11,311 bases of DNA from Quisquiliibacterium sp. (GTDB lineage: Bacteria; Pseudomonadota; Gammaproteobacteria; Burkholderiales; Burkholderiaceae_E). Location of the stretch: the NCBI GenBank assembly GCA_023257915.1, contig JALRBB010000124.1, forward strand, positions 1 through 11,311, written 5' to 3'. Position numbers and translations under genes: made by a program. How positions within the stretch are numbered: position 1 is the first letter of the stretch; the number at the start of each line of letters is the position of its first letter. Under the pieces are notes generated by a model. That model was given only the letters and a program-made list of their open reading frames with translations. It was not told the DNA's origin and searched no databases. Of the stretch, positions 4,468 to 11,311 are shown one piece after another.

Positions 4468-7359
4468 ATGGCAAACAAAGAGACAGGCGCCGGTTCGATC
4501 CAGGCGCTGTTCGGTCATGACGAATTCCATGCCCGCCACCTGGGCCCGAGTGAGCAGCAGCAGCAGGCGATGCTGGCCTCGCTTGGCTTCGCAACGCGCG
4601 ATGCACTGATTCGCGCCTGCGTCCCGGAGTCGATCCGCATCGATGATCCGCTGGCCTTGCCGGCACCGGCCAGCGAGGCTGCCGCGCTGGCCGAACTGGC
4701 TGCGCTGGCTGATGAAAACCAGGTCTGGCGTTCGTACATCGGCGCCGGCTACTTCGGCACGATCACGCCCGAGCCGATCAAGCGCAATGTGCTCGAGAAC
4801 CCGGGCTGGTACACCGCGTACACGCCGTACCAGGCCGAAGTCGCGCAGGGCCGCCTCGAAGCGCTGCTGAACTTCCAGCAGATGGTGATCGATCTCACCG
4901 GGTTGCCGGTCGCGAACGCCTCGCTGCTCGACGAAGCAACCGCCGCCGCCGAGGCGATGGCACTGTGCCGGCGCGCATCGCGCTCCAAAGCCAGCGGTTT
5001 TTTCGTCGACTCCGGCGTGCACCCTCAAGTTCTGTCGGTGATCCGCACCCGTGCGCAGTGGATGGGGATCGAGTTGCAGATCGGCGACGCCGACAAGGAC
5101 CTGGATCCGACAACCGTGTTCGGTGCGCATCTGCAGACCCCGGACACCGAAGGTCGGGTGCGGGATTTCAGCCCGCTGATCGCCGCGCTGCATCAGACTG
5201 GCGCGAAAGTCAGTGTCGGAACCGATCCGCTCTCGCTGCTGCTGCTTCGTTCGCCCGGCGCGATGGGCGCCGACATCGCAATCGGCTCGACCCAGCGATT
5301 CGGCATTCCGCTCGGCTATGGCGGCCCGCATGCGGCCTTCATGTCCTGCCGCGACGAGCTGGTGCGCATGCTGCCGGGCCGGATCATCGGTGTGTCCAAG
5401 GATGCCGCCGGTAACCAGGCCTTGCGCATGGCCCTGCAAACCCGCGAGCAGCACATCCGTCGCGAGAAGGCCACCAGCAACATCTGCACCGCACAGGCCC
5501 TGCTGGCGAACATGGCGAGCTTTTACGCGGTCTATCACGGACCGCAAGGACTGCGCCGGATCGCACTTCGGGTCAATGCGCTCACACGCTTGCTCGCTGC
5601 CTGCGCCCCGGCACGACAGCCGCTGCATGCGGAGTTCTTTGACACCCTCGCCTACGATGCAGGCAAGGACACTCAGGCGATTTTCCAGCGCGCCGAATCG
5701 CTGCGCATCAACCTACGCCGTCTTGGTGGCAATCGCATCGGCATCAGCCTGGATGAAACCGTCACGATGGCCGATGTGGCTGATCTTGCCTATGTACTGT
5801 CGGGCAAACGGCTCGCGGCCGACGAGCTAGCGCGAATCGCTGAACGCACCGGTATTACCCCGACTTCGATCCCGGCCCCCCTGCAGCGCGAGGACGCTGT
5901 GCTGAGCCATCCGGTCTTCAATCGCTATCACAGCGAGACCGAGTTCATGCGCTACGTGAAGAAACTCGAGAACCGCGACATCTCGCTGGTGCACTCGATG
6001 ATTCCACTGGGCTCGTGCACGATGAAGCTGAACGCGGCCTCGGAGATGGCACCGCTTGGCTGGCCGCAGTTCGCAAACATCCATCCGTTCGCGCCGACCC
6101 AGCAGACAGCGGGCTACGCGCGCATGCTGGCACAGCTTGGTGACTGGCTGGCCGAAATCACGGGCTTCGATTCGGTGTCCTTCCAGCCCAATTCCGGTGC
6201 GCAAGGGGAATACGCGGGACTGCTGGCGATCCGCAACTACCTGCACTCACGAAGCGAAGGCCATCGCGATGTCTGCCTGATCCCCTCATCGGCACACGGC
6301 ACCAACCCGGCGTCCGCGCAGATGATGGGCATGCGGATCGTTGTGGTCGCCTGCGATGCAGACGGCAACATTGATGTCGCCGATCTGCGCGCCAAGATCG
6401 CCCAGCATCGCGACGCAATCGCGGCGCTGATGGTGACCTATCCGTCGACACACGGCGTGTTCGAATCCACGATTCGTGAGGTTTGCGCCCTGGTGCACGA
6501 GGCTGGCGGTCAGGTCTACATGGACGGCGCGAACCTGAACGCCCAGGCCGGCGTGACCAAGCCCGGCCTGATCGGTGCCGACGTCTGCCACATGAACCTG
6601 CACAAAACCTTCTCGATCCCGCATGGCGGCGGTGGCCCGGGCATGGGGCCGATCGCGGTCGCGGCGCATCTGGCACCGCATCTTCCGGGCAACCCGTTCG
6701 ACGCGAACGATGGCCAGTCGCACAACGGATCGGTATCGGCCGCACCGTTCGGCAGCGCGCTGATCACCACGATCTCGTGGATGTACATCCGGATGATGGG
6801 CGCGAGCGGCGTGCGCAACGCGACCGAGGTCGCGATCCTGAACGCCAACTACATCGCCAGCCGGCTGCGCGAGCGCTTCCCGGTGCTCTACACCGGTGCG
6901 AATGGCTGCGTCGCGCATGAGTGCATCCTCGACATGCGCAACCTGAAGGCGCAATACGGCGTCGGCGCCGAAGATCTGGCCAAGCGACTGATGGACTATG
7001 GCTTTCATGCGCCGACCCTGTCGTTCCCGGTCGCCGACACCCTGATGGTCGAGCCGACCGAATCGGAGTCCAAGCCCGAACTGGATCGATTCTGCGACGC
7101 GATGATCGCGATCCACGACGAGCTTCAGAAAATCGCCTCGGGCGAGTTTGATCGCAACGACAATCCGCTCAAGGGCGCACCGCACACCGCCCAGGAAATC
7201 GCCGGCGAGTGGACGCATGCCTATTCACGTGCGCAGGCGGCCTACCCGCTCGCCTGGCTGCGCGACGCGAAGTTCTGGCCAAGCGTCAAGCGGATCGACA
7301 ACGCAGGTGGCGATCGAACGCTAATCTGCAGTTGCCCGCCAATCGACGAGTACCAGTGA
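4468..7359 (+). CDS. gcvP: Glycine dehydrogenase (decarboxylating), single-chain P protein
   Basis: This 963-residue PLP enzyme decarboxylates glycine and transfers the remaining aminomethyl group to lipoylated GcvH. It is the fused long form, with both the N-terminal half (GcvPA-like) and the catalytic C-terminal half (GcvPB-like), instead of the two-subunit type. The N terminus has [17 protein letters not shown] and the [10 protein letters not shown] segment. The first half contains [19 protein letters not shown]. The second contains [28 protein letters not shown], the [10 protein letters not shown] segment and the PLP-lysine motif [20 protein letters not shown], where Lys713 should form the Schiff base. 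Length is standard and no frameshift is seen. Translation is probably coupled to gcvH: GAGG (4458-4461) overlaps the gcvH stop codon and sits 6 nt before the ATG. The gene stops 7 nt before gcvT. Confidence 0.98.
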   Translation: MANKETGAGSIQALFGHDEFHARHLGPSEQQQQAMLASLGFATRDALIRACVPESIRIDDPLALPAPASEAAALAELAALADENQVWRSYIGAGYFGTITPEPIKRNVLENPGWYTAYTPYQAEVAQGRLEALLNFQQMVIDLTGLPVANASLLDEATAAAEAMALCRRASRSKASGFFVDSGVHPQVLSVIRTRAQWMGIELQIGDADKDLDPTTVFGAHLQTPDTEGRVRDFSPLIAALHQTGAKVSVGTDPLSLLLLRSPGAMGADIAIGSTQRFGIPLGYGGPHAAFMSCRDELVRMLPGRIIGVSKDAAGNQALRMALQTREQHIRREKATSNICTAQALLANMASFYAVYHGPQGLRRIALRVNALTRLLAACAPARQPLHAEFFDTLAYDAGKDTQAIFQRAESLRINLRRLGGNRIGISLDETVTMADVADLAYVLSGKRLAADELARIAERTGITPTSIPAPLQREDAVLSHPVFNRYHSETEFMRYVKKLENRDISLVHSMIPLGSCTMKLNAASEMAPLGWPQFANIHPFAPTQQTAGYARMLAQLGDWLAEITGFDSVSFQPNSGAQGEYAGLLAIRNYLHSRSEGHRDVCLIPSSAHGTNPASAQMMGMRIVVVACDADGNIDVADLRAKIAQHRDAIAALMVTYPSTHGVFESTIREVCALVHEAGGQVYMDGANLNAQAGVTKPGLIGADVCHMNLHKTFSIPHGGGGPGMGPIAVAAHLAPHLPGNPFDANDGQSHNGSVSAAPFGSALITTISWMYIRMMGASGVRNATEVAILNANYIASRLRERFPVLYTGANGCVAHECILDMRNLKAQYGVGAEDLAKRLMDYGFHAPTLSFPVADTLMVEPTESESKPELDRFCDAMIAIHDELQKIASGEFDRNDNPLKGAPHTAQEIAGEWTHAYSRAQAAYPLAWLRDAKFWPSVKRIDNAGGDRTLICSCPPIDEYQ

Positions 7360-7366
7360 GGGCCCG

Positions 7367-8494
7367 ATGAGCCAGACGCTACGACACGTTCCGCTCGATG
7401 CGCTGCATCGCGAACTCGGCGCGAAGATGGGCGGCTTTGCCGGCTTCGATATGCCGATCCAGTATCCGGCCGGGCTGAAGGCCGAGCATCTTCACACCCG
7501 CGAACGCGCCGGCCTGTTCGACGTTTCGCATATGGGGCAGATCCGGATCAGGCCGATCGACGGGCAGATCGCAAGCCTGCATCGCGAGTTGCAGGCCGCG
7601 CTGCCGATCGACTTCGACGGCTGGCCTGTCGGCTTGCAGCGCTACTCGCTGCTTCTCAACGACAACGGCGGCATCGAAGACGATCTGATGCTGGTCAACC
7701 TCGGCAGCGAAGTCCGCATGGTGGTCAATGCCGGTAATCGCGACGCCGATTTCGCGGAACTCGCCCGGCGATGCCCTGGCCTTGCGTTCGAATGGGTGGA
7801 TGCCGCGCTGATCGCGCTGCAGGGGCCGAGCGCCGAGCAGGCACTCGCCAGGCTCGATCCGCAGGCGGCTTCGATGCGGTTCATGCAGGCGTGCGAGCTG
7901 TCTTTGCTCGGCGCCGCCTGCTTCACGACCCGCTCCGGCTACACCGGCGAGGATGGCTACGAGATCTCGATACCGCTGTCGCACGCTGAGCAGGTGGTGC
8001 GCCAACTGCTCGCCGATGCGGATGTCGCGCCGGTCGGACTGGGCGCGCGCGACACCTTGCGACTGGAGGCCGGGTTGCCATTGCATGGCAACGACATTGG
8101 CCCGGACACCACGCCGGTCGAGGCTGGACTCGGTTTTGCGATCCCCAAGTCACGCCGGCGCGGTGGCGCTCGCGAGGGCGGATTTCCGGGTTCGCAGCGC
8201 ATCCTCGCGCAGTTCGTCGACGGCGCGCCACGCAAGCTGGTCGGACTGTTGTCCTTCGAACCCATCCCGATCCGAGCGCATGCACCGATCGTCGACGATG
8301 CCGATCAGGCGATCGGCGAAGTCACCAGCGGCACCGTGTCGCCGACCCTGAACCAGCCGGTGATGCTTGCTTACCTGAACGCGGACGCACTGCGCGCAAG
8401 CGCGGACGGAAAATTCAAGGCGCAGGTGCGCGACAAGCGCCCGACGGTGCAAGTCACACCGCTGCCGTTTGTAGCCAAGCGCTACAAGCGCTGA
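7367..8494 (+). CDS. gcvT: Aminomethyltransferase, glycine cleavage system T protein
   Basis: This 375-residue folate enzyme releases ammonia from the aminomethyl-lipoyl GcvH intermediate and makes 5,10-methylene-tetrahydrofolate. Diagnostic segments are AGLFDVSHMGQI (residues 48-59), the catalytic aspartate region NDNGGIEDDLML (Asp105/Asp106), RSGYTGEDGYEI (189-200), LGARDTLRLEAGLPLHGNDI (225-244) and the C-terminal barrel with VTSGTVSPTLNQPVMLAY. A basic glycine-rich loop, PKSRRRGGAREGGFPG (260-275), replaces the shorter tryptophan/acidic segment of E. coli GcvT. I recall this loop from alphaproteobacterial homologues, but it cannot settle the taxonomy. GAGGG (7358-7362), overlapping the gcvP stop codon, sits 4 nt before the ATG, so translation is likely coupled. 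It is the last gene of the operon and ends 14 nt from the convergent tex stop codon. No gcvL is present in the window. Confidence 0.97.
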   Translation: MSQTLRHVPLDALHRELGAKMGGFAGFDMPIQYPAGLKAEHLHTRERAGLFDVSHMGQIRIRPIDGQIASLHRELQAALPIDFDGWPVGLQRYSLLLNDNGGIEDDLMLVNLGSEVRMVVNAGNRDADFAELARRCPGLAFEWVDAALIALQGPSAEQALARLDPQAASMRFMQACELSLLGAACFTTRSGYTGEDGYEISIPLSHAEQVVRQLLADADVAPVGLGARDTLRLEAGLPLHGNDIGPDTTPVEAGLGFAIPKSRRRGGAREGGFPGSQRILAQFVDGAPRKLVGLLSFEPIPIRAHAPIVDDADQAIGEVTSGTVSPTLNQPVMLAYLNADALRASADGKFKAQVRDKRPTVQVTPLPFVAKRYKR

Positions 8495-8509
8495 GCGCCA
8501 CCGCGCGCT
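8478..8509. terminator. AGCGCT inverted repeats at the gcvT/tex convergence (possible weak bidirectional terminator)
   Basis: AGCGCT-ACA-AGCGCT (8478-8492) forms a perfect 6-bp stem with a 3-nt loop inside the last codons of gcvT. A further AGCGC (8494-8498) can pair with GCGCT (8505-8509) across the 14-nt gap between convergent stop codons. Neither hairpin is followed by a T run on either strand, so a classical intrinsic terminator is not supported. The first repeat may simply reflect the Lys-Arg-Tyr-Lys-Arg codons at the end of GcvT. Confidence 0.25.
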
Positions 8510-10893
8510 TAGCGTCTGGTCATCGCGCGAGCGAGCGCATCGGCCATCGCGCCATGCGCTGGCGTCGGCGAGCCCCGCGACGGCTGGTCGGGCCGCTCGC
8601 CTCGAGGCCGCTGCCCGGAGTTCATGCGCGCCGTCTTGCCTGCATCGCTCCCCGCGCCTCGTCCTGCCCCCGACGCGCGGGCCTCATCATCGAGGCGCAT
8701 GGTCAGCGCAACACGCCGCCGCTTCAGATCGACCTCGACCACCTTGACCTTGACCAGGTCCCCGGCCTTGACCACCTCGCGCGCGTCGCGAATGAACTTT
8801 CGACTCATGGCTGAGATGTGCACCAAGCCGTCCTGGTGCACGCCAACATCAACGAAGGCACCAAACGCGGTGACATTGGTGACCACCCCCTCGAGCACCA
8901 TCTCGGGCTGCAGATCCTTCAGATCCTCCACCCCGTCGCGAAAAGTCGCCGTCCGGAACTCCGGGCGCGGATCGCGGCCGGGCTTTTCCAGTTCGGCCAG
9001 AATGTCGCGCACCGTGGGCAGACCGATTCGCTCGTCGCAATAGCGCTCGGCGCGCACCTGGCGCAAGACCTCTGCCTTGCCGAGCACACCGGAAAGATCA
9101 CGCTTCAAATCGGCGAGCAAACGCTCGACGACCGGATAGGCTTCCGGATGCACTGCCGAGCTATCGAGCGGCTGCTCGCCATCGCGGATGCGCAGAAAGC
9201 CCGCCGACTGCTCGAAGGCCTTCTCGCCGAGCCGCTGCACATCGCGCAACGCCTGCCGGCTCGTAAAGCGTCCATGCAGATCACGATGGCGCACGATGTT
9301 GTCGGCGAGCGACCGGTTCAGCCCGGAGATGCGCGCCAGTAGCGCCGCGCTCGCGGTGTTCACGTCGACCCCGACCGCATTGACGCAGTCCTCGACCACT
9401 GCGTCCAGCGTACGCGCCAGTCGCACCTGTGACACATCATGCTGATACTGGCCAACGCCGATCGCCTTCGGATCGATCTTGACCAACTCGGCCAGCGGAT
9501 CCTGCAAACGCCGCGCGATCGACACTGCACCACGCAGGCTCACGTCGAGATCCGGAAATTCGCGCGCCGCAAGCTCCGAGGCCGAATACACCGATGCGCC
9601 CGCCTCGCTGACCATGATCTTGGTCAGCCCGAGTTGCGGATGTCGCTTGATCAGATCGGCCGCGAGCCGATCAGTCTCACGCGATGCGGTGCCGTTGCCG
9701 ATTGCCAGCAGTTCGGCGCGATGCGCAGACGCGAGCCTGGCAAGGGTGGCAATCGCGCCGTCCCAGTCGTTGCGTGGCGCATGCGGATAGATGGTCGCGG
9801 TCTCGAGCAGCTTGCCGGTGGCGTCGACGACTGCAAGCTCGACTCCGGTACGCAGCCCGGGATCCAGGCCGATGGTCGTGCGCGCTCCAGCCGGCGCGGC
9901 CAGCAGCAGATCATGCAGGTTGGCGCCGAACACCTTGATTGCGTCCTCTTCGGCGCGCTCGCGCAGGGCACCGAGCAGTTCGCTCTCGAGCTGCCAACCC
10001 AGCTTGACCGACCAGGTCCAGCGAACCGTCTGCGCAAGCCAGGCATCCGCGGGCCTGCCTTGGTCAACGATGCCGAAGCGGGCCGCAATGAGTCGCTCAC
10101 AGGACTCCGGTCGCAGCGGCGGATCGGCGAGTTCTTCGGGCAACTTCAGCGCGAGCTTGAGGATTTGTTCGCGCCGACCGCGCAGCATCGCCAACGCCCG
10201 GTGTGAGGCCACCGCAGCCAGCGGCTCGCGATGATCAAAATAGTCGGAGAACTTTTGCGCGTCCGCGTCTTTGGCCTGCGGCGTGTCGTCCAGCAGCGAG
10301 ACCAGTTGCGCCTGCGCCAGCAGATGCTCGCGCAGCCTGCCGACCAGTTCGGCATCCTCGGCGAAGCGCTCGATCAGGATCTGCCGGGCTCCGTCCAGCG
10401 CGGCCTTCGCATCCGGCACGCCCGGATTGTCACCATCCGGGCTGGTGAAGGGCTCACGCAGATACGCGGCCGCAAGTTGCTCCGGAACCAGCGAAGGGTC
10501 CTGCAGCAATGCGTCGGCAAGCGGCTCCAGACCAGCCTCGCGCGCGATCTGCGCCTTCGTGCGGCGCTTGGGCTTGTAGGGCGCGTAGAGATCTTCCAGA
10601 CGCTGCTTGGTATCGGCCGCTTCGATCGCCACCCGCAACGCATCATCGAGCTTTCCCTGCGACTCAATGGACTCGAGCACCGTGGCTCGTCGTTGCTCGA
10701 GTTCACGCAGATAGCCGAGTCGTTCCTCGAGCATGCGCAGCTGGGTGTCGTCCAGCCCGCCGGTCACTTCCTTGCGATAGCGCGCGATGAAGGGCACGGT
10801 CGCCCCTTCATCCAGCAAACGCACTGCGGCCTCCACCTGGGCCGGGCGCACCGCCAATTCGGCAGCAATTCTCTGTTCGATCGACTCGGGCAT
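8509..10893 (-). CDS. tex: Tex/YhgF family S1 RNA-binding protein
   Basis: This 794-residue protein matches bacterial Tex (about 770-785 residues), a nucleic-acid-binding protein related to eukaryotic Spt6 and implicated in transcription and RNA handling. Domains in order: an N-terminal helical region with [20 protein letters not shown] (residues 29-48) and the [21 protein letters not shown] block; a YqgF/RNase H-like domain starting at [19 protein letters not shown] (Asp344); a helix-hairpin-helix region around [20 protein letters not shown] (Asn512); a second HhH stretch with [15 protein letters not shown]; and an S1 domain at about residues 664-733 ([20 protein letters not shown], then DGLVHIS). 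The last roughly 60 residues are rich in Arg, Gly, Ser and Pro and look disordered. The ATG at 10893 is one base after the stop codon of the upstream oxidase gene, with AAGGTG only at a distance, so translational coupling is likely. It converges on gcvT. Confidence 0.96.
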   Translation of the reverse strand: MPESIEQRIAAELAVRPAQVEAAVRLLDEGATVPFIARYRKEVTGGLDDTQLRMLEERLGYLRELEQRRATVLESIESQGKLDDALRVAIEAADTKQRLEDLYAPYKPKRRTKAQIAREAGLEPLADALLQDPSLVPEQLAAAYLREPFTSPDGDNPGVPDAKAALDGARQILIERFAEDAELVGRLREHLLAQAQLVSLLDDTPQAKDADAQKFSDYFDHREPLAAVASHRALAMLRGRREQILKLALKLPEELADPPLRPESCERLIAARFGIVDQGRPADAWLAQTVRWTWSVKLGWQLESELLGALRERAEEDAIKVFGANLHDLLLAAPAGARTTIGLDPGLRTGVELAVVDATGKLLETATIYPHAPRNDWDGAIATLARLASAHRAELLAIGNGTASRETDRLAADLIKRHPQLGLTKIMVSEAGASVYSASELAAREFPDLDVSLRGAVSIARRLQDPLAELVKIDPKAIGVGQYQHDVSQVRLARTLDAVVEDCVNAVGVDVNTASAALLARISGLNRSLADNIVRHRDLHGRFTSRQALRDVQRLGEKAFEQSAGFLRIRDGEQPLDSSAVHPEAYPVVERLLADLKRDLSGVLGKAEVLRQVRAERYCDERIGLPTVRDILAELEKPGRDPRPEFRTATFRDGVEDLKDLQPEMVLEGVVTNVTAFGAFVDVGVHQDGLVHISAMSRKFIRDAREVVKAGDLVKVKVVEVDLKRRRVALTMRLDDEARASGAGRGAGSDAGKTARMNSGQRPRGERPDQPSRGSPTPAHGAMADALARAMTRR

Positions 10894-10894
10894 C

Positions 10895-11311
10895 TCAGAC
10901 GCGGAACACCTTGCCCGGATTCATGATGTTGTCGGGGTCCAGCGCCAGTTTGATCCGTCGCATCAGATCGATTGCATCGTCGCCGACCTCCTCGACCAGG
11001 AAGCCGATCTTGTGCAGACCAACGCCGTGCTCGCCGGTGCAAGTGCCATCCATCGACAGCGCGAGTCTGACGATCTCGTCGTTGAGCCGCTCGGCGTCCG
11101 CGACCTCTTTCTCGTTGTCGATGTCGATCAGCAGCACCGCATGAAAATTGCCGTCACCGACATGGCCCAGAATCATCGTCGGAAAATCCGCGGTATCCAG
11201 GATCGCACGGGCACCGATGATCGAATCGGCCAGCCGCGAGATCGGCACGCAGGTGTCGGTGGAGATCGCACGCCGTCCGGGGCTGACCTGCAGACACGCG
11301 AAATAGGCGGT
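10895..11311 (-). CDS. FAD-linked oxidase C-terminal part (D-lactate dehydrogenase / glycolate oxidase GlcD type), cut by window edge
   Basis: The frame is open from the window edge (codon beginning at 11311) to a TGA at 10895-10897, giving the last 138 residues. The first residues visible are [20 protein letters not shown] followed by CVPISRL, which fits the family consensus without a break, so the gene continues beyond the window and no internal start should be used. Conserved segments are GHVGDGNFH (with the two metal- or substrate-binding histidines), [11 protein letters not shown] and the C-terminal [13 protein letters not shown]. These define the C-terminal FAD-linked oxidase domain of flavoproteins that oxidise D-2-hydroxy acids such as D-lactate, glycolate or D-2-hydroxyglutarate. 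I cannot separate these substrates without the rest of the protein. The stop codon is one base from the tex start (TGA-G-ATG), so the two are almost certainly co-transcribed. Confidence 0.92.
   Translation of the reverse strand, partial: TAYFACLQVSPGRRAISTDTCVPISRLADSIIGARAILDTADFPTMILGHVGDGNFHAVLLIDIDNEKEVADAERLNDEIVRLALSMDGTCTGEHGVGLHKIGFLVEEVGDDAIDLMRRIKLALDPDNIMNPGKVFRV

Noticed and set aside
4432..5628. Long minus-strand open frame (398 codons) opposite gcvP, with another of 310 codons at 6286-7218.
   Set aside because: Both are opposite strongly conserved gcvP sequence, have Arg/Ala/Gly-rich composition typical of high-GC shadow frames, and show no recognisable motif.
9439..10206. Plus-strand open frame of 255 codons opposite tex.
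   Set aside because: It is a shadow of the tex coding sequence; tex matches its family along its whole length and this frame has no domain signature.
11246..11248. GTG codon as a start for the FAD-linked oxidase fragment.
   Set aside because: The frame continues open to the window edge and the upstream residues match the family, so this is an internal valine of a gene cut by the edge.
1..11311. Search for insertion sequences, tRNA/rRNA genes, toxin-antitoxin pairs, phage or defence genes.
   Set aside because: No transposase or integrase motifs, terminal repeats, tRNA-like cloverleaf or defence domains were recognised; all sizeable coding regions are accounted for by metabolic, transport and housekeeping genes.

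Overview
This 11.3 kb window is GC-rich, densely coding chromosomal DNA from what looks like a proteobacterium. The reasons are a tandem glycine riboswitch of the kind found upstream of proteobacterial gcv operons, a single-chain GcvP, a Tex/YhgF protein and a YigB-like HAD phosphatase. I cannot fix the class: the riboswitch and HAD protein suit a beta- or gammaproteobacterium, while the Arg/Gly-rich loop in GcvT resembles what I recall from alphaproteobacterial homologues. I see no mobile element, CRISPR array, tRNA, rRNA or phage gene.

Layout. (1) Positions 1-3682, minus strand: a run of five genes, read from 3682 leftwards. They are a PaaG-like crotonase starting at TTG, a YigB-like HAD phosphatase, a second crotonase with atypical active-site residues, a secreted family-1 ABC substrate-binding protein, and the first 35 residues of an ABC permease cut by the window edge. 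Gaps are 41, 116, 41 and 35 nt, so most or all may form one transcription unit. (2) Positions 3683-4072: a divergent intergenic region of 390 nt. It carries a plus-strand sigma-70-type promoter candidate, a complete two-aptamer glycine riboswitch, and a leader in which a 7-nt segment just after aptamer 2 is perfectly complementary to the gcvH ribosome-binding site. (3) Positions 4073-8494, plus strand: gcvH-gcvP-gcvT, tightly packed (8 and 7 nt gaps), encoding the H, P and T proteins of the glycine cleavage system. (4) Positions 8509-11311, minus strand: tex, preceded one base upstream by the C-terminal part of an FAD-linked D-lactate dehydrogenase/glycolate-oxidase-type enzyme. This block converges on gcvT with only 14 nt between stop codons.

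How it works together. When glycine is abundant, both aptamers should fold. Closing P1 of aptamer 2 competes with the strand that would otherwise mask the gcvH Shine-Dalgarno, giving translational ON control of glycine breakdown to CO2, ammonia and methylene-tetrahydrofolate. The divergent block looks like a separate catabolic unit pairing uptake of an unknown solute with acyl-CoA isomerase/hydratase-type enzymes. Nothing here is convincingly a new system. The best points for follow-up are the riboswitch switching geometry and the two crotonases, which both lack the classical hydratase glutamates but carry an acidic residue at the PaaG catalytic position.
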